Assembly (NCBI GenBank): GCA_017419325.1
Contig: JAFOLN010000202.1
Coordinates: forward strand, 1-17,236
Source of the DNA: Clostridia bacterium
GTDB taxonomy: Bacteria; Bacillota; Clostridia; Oscillospirales; RGIG577
DNA: 17,236 nt
Reading direction: 5' to 3'
The position numbers and the translations under genes were made by a program. Under the pieces are notes generated by a model. The model was not told the origin of the DNA. It was given only the letters and a program-made list of their open reading frames with translations, and made no database searches. Positions 7,018-13,307 of the stretch are shown piece by piece; positions within the stretch are counted from its first letter, which is position 1, and each line of letters begins with the position of its first letter.

Positions 7018-7569
7018 GTGCTTGAAGAATGCTTGATAAAACATTGCGCGCCGACGCTGGCGTCGCTTAAGACCGCGAGCCTTTTTACGGTGAAGAACGT
7101 TTCCGAGGGGACGGTTCAAAGCCAGCTTGAAGCGCTTAATATGCGCTTTAACGAAAAAGGCGTGTTCCTTACGCTTTTGCGGTTTTCCGGCGGCTGCGCC
7201 CTTATATACGTTTACCGCGGCACGCAGCTTTCACGCGACCTTAAAAGGAAGGGCGTGGAGCGGTTTCTTTCGTCCTACGGATACACGGGCACGGATATGG
7301 CATATGCCATAGACCATCTTAAAACGCGCCTTAAAGAGGGCGAGGGCTTCCCGCATGAGATAGGTATTTTCCTAGGCTATCCGCTTGCGGACGTTGTGGG
7401 GTTCATCGCAAACGACGGAAAGAACTGCAAATACTGCGGTTACTGGAAGGTATACTGCAATGTTTGCGAAGCGCGCAAATTATTTGAACGCATACGAAAG
7501 TGCCGCGCCGTATATTCGCGGCTGTGGCATGAGGGCAGGTCTGTTTTGCAGCTCACGGTGGCTGCTTGA
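7018..7569 (+). CDS. DUF3793 family protein, cysteine-rich
   Basis: A 183-residue soluble protein that I recognise as DUF3793, a clostridial family of unknown function. Landmarks are HCAPTLASLKTASLF (9-23), the basic LSRDLKRKGVERFL stretch (71-84), HEIGIFLGYPLADVVGFI (113-130), and a cysteine cluster: Cys137-KY-Cys140-GYWKVY-Cys147-NV-Cys150, with Cys162 further on. Two CxxC pairs six residues apart suggest a metal or iron-sulfur site, but that is inference. It starts at GTG with GGAGGA seven bases upstream; no in-frame ATG is as well placed. The flavodoxin gene follows after 33 bases, and the unit sits behind the putative iron boxes, suggesting a role in iron-poor conditions or electron transfer. 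Confidence 0.87.
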   Translation: MLEECLIKHCAPTLASLKTASLFTVKNVSEGTVQSQLEALNMRFNEKGVFLTLLRFSGGCALIYVYRGTQLSRDLKRKGVERFLSSYGYTGTDMAYAIDHLKTRLKEGEGFPHEIGIFLGYPLADVVGFIANDGKNCKYCGYWKVYCNVCEARKLFERIRKCRAVYSRLWHEGRSVLQLTVAA

Positions 7570-7602
7570 CATATAAACATAATATTTTAAGGAGAGATAA
7601 TA

Positions 7603-8031
7603 ATGAGCAAAGTAGCAGTAGTATTCTGGAGCGGCACGGGCAATACGGCGGCAATGGCGGCATCCGTTGAGGCGGGCGCAAAGGCGGCAGGCGCAGACGT
7701 AAGCTCCTTCAGCGTATCCGACGGCGCATTCAGCGCAGCAAAAATGGATGAGTTCGACGCCATCGCTTTCGGCTGCCCCTCCATGGGTGCTGAGGTTCTT
7801 GAGGAGTCCGAGATGCAGCCCTTATTTGATGAATGCAAGGGCAAATTAAACGGCAAGAAGATCGCGCTTTTCGGCTCTTACGGCTGGGGCGACGGCGAAT
7901 GGATGCGCAACTGGGAATCCGAGTGCAAGGCTGCAGGCGCCGTAATGGCATGCGATTTCGTTATCTGCAACGAAGCGCCCGATGCACAGGCTAAAACGGA
8001 GTGCGAGGCTTTGGGAAAAGCGCTTGCGTAA
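7603..8031 (+). CDS. Short-chain flavodoxin
   Basis: A 142-residue FMN-binding electron carrier of the cytoplasm. The N-terminal beta strand VAVVFWS leads to the FMN phosphate loop SGTGNT (10-15); the second FMN loop is around GCPSMGAE (57-64) and the third around GSYGWGDGEW (91-100), as in clostridial flavodoxins. Flavodoxins replace ferredoxin when iron is short, which fits the DtxR-like boxes in front of this unit. AAGGAGAGA lies before the ATG. It is followed by a strong terminator, so DUF3793 and flavodoxin form a two-gene unit independent of tgt. Confidence 0.95.
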   Translation: MSKVAVVFWSGTGNTAAMAASVEAGAKAAGADVSSFSVSDGAFSAAKMDEFDAIAFGCPSMGAEVLEESEMQPLFDECKGKLNGKKIALFGSYGWGDGEWMRNWESECKAAGAVMACDFVICNEAPDAQAKTECEALGKALA

Positions 8032-8049
8032 ATAAAGAAACTCTTTGAT

Positions 8050-8087
8050 AACTGCGCGCGGAAAAAACCGCGGGCAGTTATTTTTTT
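8050..8087 (+). terminator. Terminator after the flavodoxin gene
   Basis: AACTGCGCGCGG (8050-8061) pairs with CCGCGGGCAGTT (8068-8079) with one internal mismatch around an A6 loop, followed by ATTTTTTT (8080-8087). Confidence 0.92.
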
Positions 8088-8096
8088 CGCATTTTA

Positions 8097-8124
8097 TTGA
8101 TATGTGCCGTATTTATGGTATACT
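8097..8124 (+). promoter_or_regulatory. Promoter of tgt
   Basis: TTGATA (8097-8102), a 16-base spacer and TATACT (8119-8124). It lies directly after the flavodoxin terminator and 39 bases before the tgt start codon, so tgt has its own promoter. A binding site (CGGAGGA) precedes the ATG. Confidence 0.75.
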
Positions 8125-8162
8125 GAATAAGAAAGCGAAGCTTTGATTGAACGGAGGATAAA

Positions 8163-9293
8163 ATGTTTAAGCTGCTAAAAACCCAGGGGTGCGCACGTCT
8201 GGGAGAATTTCATACGGTACACGGCGTTATAAAAACGCCCGTATTTATGAACGTAGGCACGCAGGCGGCTATAAAGGGCGGCCTTTCGTCCTTCGACTTA
8301 AAGGAGATAGGGTGCCAGGTGGAGCTTTCCAACACCTATCATCTTACTCTGCGTCCCGGAGACGAGATAATACGCGACCTGGGCGGGCTTCACAAGTTCA
8401 TGAACTGGGACAGGCCAATTCTTACAGACAGCGGCGGGTTTCAGGTGTTCTCCCTTGCAAAGCTTCGCAACATAAAGGAAGAGGGCGTATACTTTTCTTC
8501 GCATATCGACGGCAGGAAGCTTTTCATGGGCCCGGAGGAGAGCATGACCATACAGTCGAACCTTGGCTCCACTATAGCTATGGCCTTCGACGAATGCGTC
8601 GAGAACCCCGCCGAGTATTCCTATGCCAAGGCGTCGCATGAAAGAACGGTGCGCTGGCTTGAGCGGTGCATAAAAAAGATGCGCGAGCTTAACGCCTCCG
8701 ATAATGCTGTGAACCCCCATCAAATGCTCTTCGGCATAAATCAGGGCGCGACATACGCCGATCTGCGCATCGAGAACATGAAGCGCATCGCGGAGTTCGA
8801 TTTGGACGGCTATGCCATCGGCGGCCTTGCCGTAGGCGAGCCTACGGAAACGATGTACGAGATAATAGAGAAGGTTGAACCCTTTGCACCGAAGGACAGA
8901 CCGCGTTACCTTATGGGCGTGGGAACGCCCGTGAACATACTGGAGGCAGTAGACCGGGGCGTCGACTTCTTCGACTGCGTGATGCCCGCAAGGAACGCGC
9001 GCCACGGCCATCTTTTTACCTCGCAGGGAGTGCTCAATATCCACAATGCAAAGTATATGAAGGATGATAGCCCCATCGACCCCGAATGCGGCTGCCATGT
9101 GTGCAGAAATTTCAGCCGCGCGTATATCCGCCATCTTTTCAAGGCGGGAGAGATGCTTGCGCTGAGGCTTTCGGTAATGCACAACCTGTATTTTTACAAC
9201 AGCCTCATGGAAAAGATACGCGAAAGCCTTGAAAAAGGCACATTTGCCGATTTTAAAGAGAAGAATGTATACATATTGGGACAGAGGATATGA
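8163..9293 (+). CDS. tgt: tRNA-guanine transglycosylase (queuine/preQ1)
   Basis: Tgt exchanges guanine-34 of tRNAs with GUN anticodons for preQ1, the step before QueA. The 376-residue protein has VFMNVGTQAAIKG (27-39), LSNTYHL (55-61), LTDSGGFQVFSL (87-98) with the general acid/base Asp89, GGLAVGEP (220-227), MGVGTP (251-256) and DFFDCVMPARNARHG (268-282) with nucleophile Asp271. The structural zinc site is complete: Cys309, Cys311, Cys314 and His340 in the CxCxxC...H arrangement. The gene ends 102 bases before yajC without a clear terminator. Confidence 0.97.
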   Translation: MFKLLKTQGCARLGEFHTVHGVIKTPVFMNVGTQAAIKGGLSSFDLKEIGCQVELSNTYHLTLRPGDEIIRDLGGLHKFMNWDRPILTDSGGFQVFSLAKLRNIKEEGVYFSSHIDGRKLFMGPEESMTIQSNLGSTIAMAFDECVENPAEYSYAKASHERTVRWLERCIKKMRELNASDNAVNPHQMLFGINQGATYADLRIENMKRIAEFDLDGYAIGGLAVGEPTETMYEIIEKVEPFAPKDRPRYLMGVGTPVNILEAVDRGVDFFDCVMPARNARHGHLFTSQGVLNIHNAKYMKDDSPIDPECGCHVCRNFSRAYIRHLFKAGEMLALRLSVMHNLYFYNSLMEKIRESLEKGTFADFKEKNVYILGQRI

Positions 9294-9329
9294 TTATTGC
9301 ATATTTTTTCGGAAAATCGTAAATTATTA

Positions 9330-9358
9330 TTGCTATTATTAGAAAGTTTTAATATAAT
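9330..9358 (+). promoter_or_regulatory. Promoter of yajC and the SCIFF genes
   Basis: TTGCTA (9330-9335), a 17-base spacer and a perfect TATAAT (9353-9358). It lies between tgt and yajC. AGGAGGTG at 9376-9383 is the yajC binding site, 12 bases before its ATG. Confidence 0.75.
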
Positions 9359-9395
9359 AAATACTTAGGTAACTTAGGAGGTGTATTAAAGAAAT

Positions 9396-9833
9396 ATGGA
9401 AAACTTTCAAGCGTTTATCCCGCTGATACTCATTGTTGCGGTTATGTATTTCCTCATGATAAGACCTCAGCAGAGAAAGCAAAAAGAGATCAATGAAATG
9501 AGAAAAAACATCAAGCGCGGCGACAAGGTGCAGAGCGCGGGCGGCGTAGTAGGAAGAGTTATCAAGATCAAGGATGACATCATTACTATCGAATGCGGAA
9601 GAGACAGAGTGCGTCTTGACTTTGTAAGAAACGCGCTTACTGTACTTGATCCCGCTCCGGCTGTGACGAGAACTCAGAGAGAACAGCTTGAACAGGCTGA
9701 CAGCGAGGACGAAGAAGCATATGAGGACTATACGGTTGATGAGACCGACGAATCATATGACGACTATGACTTCGACGAAGACTATACTGAAGGCGATTAT
9801 ACGGATGAATACGACGGCGGCGAAAAGAAATAA
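9396..9833 (+). CDS. yajC: Preprotein translocase-associated protein YajC with long acidic tail
   Basis: YajC is the small inner-membrane partner of SecDF. One membrane helix spans about 7-23, followed by the family signature MIRPQQRKQKE (21-31) and the compact domain with GDKVQSAGGVVGRVIKI (42-58), ending near residue 85. Bacterial YajC is usually about 85-110 residues; this one has 145. The extra C-terminal stretch from about 101 to 142 is almost entirely Asp, Glu, Tyr, Thr and Ser, with 22 acidic residues and 7 tyrosines, and should be disordered in the cytoplasm. No secD or secF follows in this window; the SCIFF genes occupy that place. Confidence 0.92.
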   Translation: MENFQAFIPLILIVAVMYFLMIRPQQRKQKEINEMRKNIKRGDKVQSAGGVVGRVIKIKDDIITIECGRDRVRLDFVRNALTVLDPAPAVTRTQREQLEQADSEDEEAYEDYTVDETDESYDDYDFDEDYTEGDYTDEYDGGEKK

Positions 9834-9856
9834 TTACCGCGCGGCATAAAAGTCGC

Positions 9857-9894
9857 CTCCCTTCCATACTTATCTATAAAAGATGTGAAGGGAG
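9857..9894 (+). promoter_or_regulatory. Hairpin covering the ribosome binding site of the membrane-protein gene
   Basis: CTCCCTTC (9857-9864) is the exact complement of GAAGGGAG (9887-9894). The right arm includes most of the Shine-Dalgarno sequence (AGGGAGAGG, 9889-9897) for the ATG at 9903. There is no T tract after it, so it is not a terminator. In the folded state translation of the downstream gene would be reduced. Confidence 0.6.
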
Positions 9895-9902
9895 AGGATA
9901 TT

Positions 9903-10322
9903 ATGAAAAGAAACGAAGCCGTACCGCAGACGGTAAGCCCTTTAAAAACTTACGCGGCGGCGCTTGTGAGCGCATTCGTTTTATGCTGGCTGCTGCTTGT
10001 CCTGGGAGCGGTTCTTATAACGTATGCGGGCGTGCCCAAGGATGCGGCGTGGCTTATCACCCTTATGGCGGTGGGCATTTCGGGCTTTGCGGGCGCGTTT
10101 ATATGCGCGGCGGGGTTCGGCTCCCGCGGGCTGATCCACGGAGTCATAACGGGAGCGGCTTTGTTTGCGGTGATATATATCGTCGGCGCTGTCTGCTTTG
10201 ACGCGGAGGCGGTCTTTGAGAACGCGGCGGTGCGCCTTTTGGTCATGCTCGCGCTGAGCGCGCTGGGCGGCATTGCCGGAGTGAACACGGGACTGCCGGG
10301 AAGAAAAAAGAAACGGAATTAA
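9903..10322 (+). CDS. Small four-helix membrane protein, probably TIGR04086 family
   Basis: A 139-residue integral membrane protein with four hydrophobic segments (about 15-40, 45-70, 75-98 and 108-130), a positively charged end (GRKKKRN) and no catalytic motif that I can see. Its size, helix pattern and place between yajC and the SCIFF genes fit the TIGR04086 putative membrane family, often next to SCIFF in clostridia; family naming is from memory. The ATG at 9903 has AGGGAGAGG five bases upstream; an in-frame GTG at 9885 lies before this site and is unlikely. Only 19 bases separate it from scfA, so the two are probably co-translated. A role in exporting or anchoring the SCIFF product is a guess. 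Confidence 0.8.
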   Translation: MKRNEAVPQTVSPLKTYAAALVSAFVLCWLLLVLGAVLITYAGVPKDAAWLITLMAVGISGFAGAFICAAGFGSRGLIHGVITGAALFAVIYIVGAVCFDAEAVFENAAVRLLVMLALSALGGIAGVNTGLPGRKKKRN

Positions 10323-10341
10323 ATTTATGGAGGAAAGAACA

Positions 10342-10485
10342 GTGAAACATATTAAAGTTATAAGCCCTGCAACCTTAAAGGAAAGCGCATGCAGAGGCGG
10401 TTGCGGCGAATGTCAGACCTCTTGTCAGTCGGCATGCAAGACGTCATGCACGGTGGCCAATCAGAAGTGCGAGAACCGCAAGTAA
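10342..10485 (+). CDS. scfA: Six-cysteine-type ranthipeptide precursor SCIFF (seven cysteines here)
   Basis: A 47-codon gene starting at GTG with GGAGGA at 10329-10334. The product begins MKHIKVISPATLK and ends in the hallmark SCIFF core CQSACKTSCTVANQKC. Cysteines are at 17, 21, 24, 28, 32, 36 and 43; the last six have the spacing of the family, and Cys17 is additional. In the Clostridium thermocellum homologue CteA the maturase joins Cys32 to Thr37; both residues sit at the same numbers here. The peptide is a substrate for ScfB, encoded 68 bases downstream, which forms non-alpha thioether links. The biological role of SCIFF peptides is not settled. There is no protease or dedicated ABC exporter beside it. 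Confidence 0.95.
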   Translation: MKHIKVISPATLKESACRGGCGECQTSCQSACKTSCTVANQKCENRK

Positions 10486-10491
10486 AAATCT

Positions 10492-10524
10492 CAAAAGGAG
10501 CCGAAGGGCTCCTTTTGTTTTTTT
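10492..10524 (+). terminator. Terminator or attenuator between scfA and scfB
   Basis: CAAAAGGAGCC (10492-10502), loop GAAG, GGCTCCTTTTG (10507-10517), followed by TTTTTTT (10518-10524). The hairpin is perfect and begins seven bases after the scfA stop. No promoter is evident in the 29 bases before scfB, so scfB would depend on read-through, giving much more peptide mRNA than maturase mRNA. Confidence 0.9.
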
Positions 10525-10553
10525 GTTTTGATTTTTTTAAAAGGATGATTTAA

Positions 10554-11936
10554 ATGGTACACCTTTATACTATGCACGAAAAGAACTTCGCGCTGGATGT
10601 AAACTCCGGCGCGGTGCTTGAGCTGGACGGACTGTCATACGACATCCTGTCGGCGCTGGGCGAGGAGCCGGGAGAAAAAATGCCCGAGGCGGACGAGGTA
10701 ATAAAAAAGCTTTGCGGCAAATATGACGCCGCCGAGATCGAGACGGCCTACGGCGAGATTCAAGAGCTTATAAAAAACGAAATGCTCTACACGCCCGATG
10801 AATATGAGGACATAGCAAAGAAGACCGGCGAGCTTTCACCCGTAAAGGCACTCTGCCTCCATGTGGCCCACGACTGCAACTTGAGATGCGAATACTGCTT
10901 CGCGTCGACGGGCGACTTCGGCGGCACGCGAAAGCTCATGGACCTTGAGACGGGCAAAAAGGCCATCGACCTTGTCATACGCGAATCGAAGGGCAGGCGC
11001 AACATCGAGATAGACTTCTTCGGCGGCGAACCGCTGATGAATTTTGAGACGGTGAAAAAAATAGCGGAATACGCCTCCGAGCAGGGGAGACTTAATGACA
11101 AGAACTTTCGCTTTACAATAACTACGAACGGCGTGCTCTTAAACGACGACAACATGGCGTACATAAACGAGCATATGTCGAACGTGGTGCTGAGCCTCGA
11201 CGGCAGAAAAGAGGTAAACGACCGGGTAAGAAAGACGGTCTCGGGCACGGGCAGCTACGATATAATAGAGCCGAAGCTTTTAAAGATGGCGAAGCTTAGA
11301 AAAGACAGAGACCATTACGTAAGAGGCACGTTCACGAAATACAACAAGGACTTTTCGAACGACGTGCTCCATCTGGCGGACGCGGGCTTTGAACAGATCT
11401 CCGTCGAGCCGGTGGTATCGGACCCGTCGCTTCCGTATTCGCTCACGGAGGACGATCTTCCCGAGATTTACGAGGAATACGAGCGCCTGGCAAAAATAAT
11501 GTACGACCGAATCTGTGCAGGGGAGGGGTTCAACTTCTTCCACTTCATGCTTGACCTCACTCAGGGGCCCTGCGTCATAAAGCGCCTGCACGGATGCGGG
11601 AGCGGAAACGAGTATCTTGCCATCACGCCGGAAGGGGACATATACCCCTGCCATCAATTCGTAGGTCACGCCGAATATAAAATGGGCAACGTAAACGAAG
11701 GCGGAGCTCTCGACCTTAAGATAAAAAAGACCTTCGCTGAAAACAACGTATACGCGAAGCCGGAGTGCAAGAGCTGCTGGGCGAAGTTCTACTGCAGCGG
11801 CGGCTGCGCCGCAAACAACTTCCAGATGAACGGCGATATAAAGAAGCCCAACAGGATAGCCTGCGAGCTGGAAAAGAAGCGCGTCGAGTGCGCCATCTGG
11901 CTTGCGGCCGCGCTTAACGACAGGGGACAGGGGTAA
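10554..11936 (+). CDS. scfB: SCIFF maturase, radical SAM/SPASM thioether-forming enzyme
   Basis: This 460-residue enzyme uses SAM and iron-sulfur clusters to make thioether cross-links in the ScfA peptide (CteB in C. thermocellum). The N-terminal ~85 residues look like a PqqD-type peptide-recognition element (MVHLYTMHEKNFALDVNSGA). The radical SAM cluster motif is Cys108-NLR-Cys112-EY-Cys115, followed by FFGGEP (155-160), the SAM-contact GGEP. The C-terminal SPASM region carries Cys340, Cys348, GDIYPC (361-366, the GX4C element), then Cys405-X2-Cys408-X5-Cys414-X3-Cys418 and Cys437, enough ligands for two auxiliary clusters. Start ATG with AAAGGA upstream. It closes the unit; a terminator follows 38 bases later. 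Confidence 0.96.
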   Translation: MVHLYTMHEKNFALDVNSGAVLELDGLSYDILSALGEEPGEKMPEADEVIKKLCGKYDAAEIETAYGEIQELIKNEMLYTPDEYEDIAKKTGELSPVKALCLHVAHDCNLRCEYCFASTGDFGGTRKLMDLETGKKAIDLVIRESKGRRNIEIDFFGGEPLMNFETVKKIAEYASEQGRLNDKNFRFTITTNGVLLNDDNMAYINEHMSNVVLSLDGRKEVNDRVRKTVSGTGSYDIIEPKLLKMAKLRKDRDHYVRGTFTKYNKDFSNDVLHLADAGFEQISVEPVVSDPSLPYSLTEDDLPEIYEEYERLAKIMYDRICAGEGFNFFHFMLDLTQGPCVIKRLHGCGSGNEYLAITPEGDIYPCHQFVGHAEYKMGNVNEGGALDLKIKKTFAENNVYAKPECKSCWAKFYCSGGCAANNFQMNGDIKKPNRIACELEKKRVECAIWLAAALNDRGQG

Positions 11937-11973
11937 AGGAACACAACACAGAATAATAAGCTCTACTGACCGG

Positions 11974-12009
11974 AAAACGGCCGCGGATCTTACGCCGCGG
12001 CCGTTTTTT
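11974..12009 (+). terminator. Terminator after scfB
   Basis: AAAACGGCCGCGG (11974-11986), loop ATCTTACG, CCGCGGCCGTTTT (11995-12007), continuing to T6. A 13-bp GC-rich stem with flanking A and T tracts; it can stop transcription in both directions. Confidence 0.94.
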
Positions 12010-12294
12010 CGGCCTTTTTTCCGTCCAAAATCAAATTTTTTTAAAAAATTTTAAAAATTTTTTTGGGCCCAAAATTTCCAAATCTCAGACAAAATATTGT
12101 GCGAAATCCGCTTAAAATCAACAAAATGTATTAGGTTTCGTGTGTTGACATAAAACAGGTTTACATAAAAAAGCGTTTCAAGGCGACATAATCCAAAATT
12201 TGCTCTTGCAAATTGATAAAATCTGTATTATTATGATAGCACAGAAAAAGTTATAGAAAAATTAGTTATGTAAATCAAACGGGGTGACTGAAGA
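12010..12294. other. A/T-rich intergenic region upstream of proC
   Basis: No gene is seen here. The first part (12030-12075) is runs of A and T containing the 14-base palindrome TTTTGGGCCCAAAA (12061-12074). A perfect TTGACA lies at 12145-12150 but has no good -10 at 16-18 bases. Nearer proC, TATTAT (12226-12231) and TATGAT (12232-12237) are possible -10 elements with only weak -35 candidates (TTGCAA, 12206-12211). The proC promoter is therefore probably within 12145-12240 but not pinned down. I found no T-box or riboswitch core. Confidence 0.5.
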
Positions 12295-13104
12295 GTGAGC
12301 GCTTTTATGACAGGTTTTTTGGGTACAGGAAACATGGGCGGCGCTATAATAAACGGGATGCTTTCAAGCGATATTCTTAAGCCCTCCTGCATAACCGTTT
12401 ACGATGCTGACCCCAAGGCTTCCGAGCGCTTCCTGAAACTCGGCTGCTGTATCGCTCGCAACGAGGCGACCCTTGCAGAGCTTTGTGATATCATCTTCCT
12501 CTGCATAAAGCCTCAGGTCTTCCCGGATGTACTTGCTAAGCTTTCTTCACTTGATCTGTCGGACAAGCTTATTGTTACCATCGCCGCTGGCGTTCCCACG
12601 GCGAAGATCCGTTCCCTTCTCGGTCAGCAGGTAAAGATAATCCGCGTTATGCCAAACGCTCCGCTTATGGTTTCAAAGGGAGCAAGCGCCATATACGCGC
12701 CTGACACCGTCGAGGAGGACAAGAAGCGTTTCGTAATCGACGTATTCTCAAAGCTCGGCGTCGTATCGCTTATAGACGAGTCGCAGATGAATGAAATCGT
12801 TTGTGTGAACGGCAGCTCGCCGGCTTACGTTTACTACTTCGTTGACGCGATGGTCGAAAGCGCCGTAAGCCAGGGCATAGACCGCGACGAAGCCTTCAAG
12901 CTTATATGCGCGGTGTTCGAGGGCTCGATTGAAATGCTTCGCAATTCCAGCCTGTCTCCTAAGGAGCTTATCAAAATGGTTTGCTCCCCGGGCGGAACCA
13001 CCATAGAATCCATCAAATGCTTTGATGCAGACAACGTCTATAAGACAATTGACGACGCAATGAAAGCGTGTACAAAGCGTTCTTATGAATTAGGCGCCGA
13101 TTAA
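12295..13104 (+). CDS. proC: Pyrroline-5-carboxylate reductase
   Basis: ProC reduces 1-pyrroline-5-carboxylate to proline with NAD(P)H in the cytoplasm. The 269-residue protein has the Rossmann loop GFLGTGNMGGAI (7-18), FLCIKPQ (68-74), IAAGVP (96-101), RVMPNAP (117-123), VNGSSPAYVY (171-180) and the C-terminal proline-site segment CSPGGTTIESI (230-240). All family signatures are present and the length is normal. I accept the GTG at 12295 because GGGGTGA (12281-12287) precedes it at a good distance; an ATG four codons later is too far from it. The next gene lies 203 bases away with no strong terminator between. Confidence 0.96.
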   Translation: MSAFMTGFLGTGNMGGAIINGMLSSDILKPSCITVYDADPKASERFLKLGCCIARNEATLAELCDIIFLCIKPQVFPDVLAKLSSLDLSDKLIVTIAAGVPTAKIRSLLGQQVKIIRVMPNAPLMVSKGASAIYAPDTVEEDKKRFVIDVFSKLGVVSLIDESQMNEIVCVNGSSPAYVYYFVDAMVESAVSQGIDRDEAFKLICAVFEGSIEMLRNSSLSPKELIKMVCSPGGTTIESIKCFDADNVYKTIDDAMKACTKRSYELGAD

Positions 13105-13152
13105 GCAGACAAATAGCTCCCTCACGGAGTATATTATCGAACCATCCATCAT

Positions 13153-13192
13153 ATGATATGAGAGCTGAAAGCTGTTGTGGTTCTCTTATCAT
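13153..13192 (+). repeat. Bulged hairpin downstream of proC
   Basis: ATGATA-tg-AGAG (13153-13164) pairs with CTCT-TATCAT (13183-13192) with a two-base bulge. It lacks a T tract, so it is not a standard terminator. Weak evidence of a transcript-end or processing structure. Confidence 0.4.
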
Positions 13193-13200
13193 GACTGCAA

Positions 13201-13265
13201 CTGATACTGCAGTCGCCTGATACTGCAACTGATACTGCAAACTGCAAATTGCAACAGATACTGTA
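13201..13265 (+). repeat. Short imperfect direct repeats, CTGATACTGCA unit
   Basis: Three exact copies of CTGATACTGCA start at 13201, 13217 and 13229, and a degenerate copy (CAGATACTGTA) starts at 13255. The spacing is irregular (16, 12 and 26 bases) and related ACTGCAA fragments lie between. They stand in the gap between proC and the spoIIM-like gene, just before its leader. They may be slippage products or a multi-copy protein site. Confidence 0.75.
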
Positions 13266-13307
13266 CACTATAGAATGGTTCGGTTTGAATTTCGTGAGGG
13301 ATCTGGT

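Noticed and set aside
8298..9182. Open frame of 294 codons on the minus strand opposite tgt
   Set aside because: It lies wholly within tgt, whose catalytic and zinc residues are all intact. The translated frame has no recognisable motif and no ribosome binding site; it is a shadow of codon bias.
12145..12150. Perfect TTGACA as the proC -35
   Set aside because: No acceptable -10 lies 16-18 bases downstream, so I did not call a promoter there.
12010..12294. Possible T-box or other riboswitch before proC
   Set aside because: I found no AGGGTGG-type T-box core, no specifier-loop structure and no terminator hairpin near the proC start.
13201..13265. Possible CRISPR array
   Set aside because: Units are 11 bases with irregular spacing of 1-15 bases, there is no spacer-repeat pattern and no cas gene.
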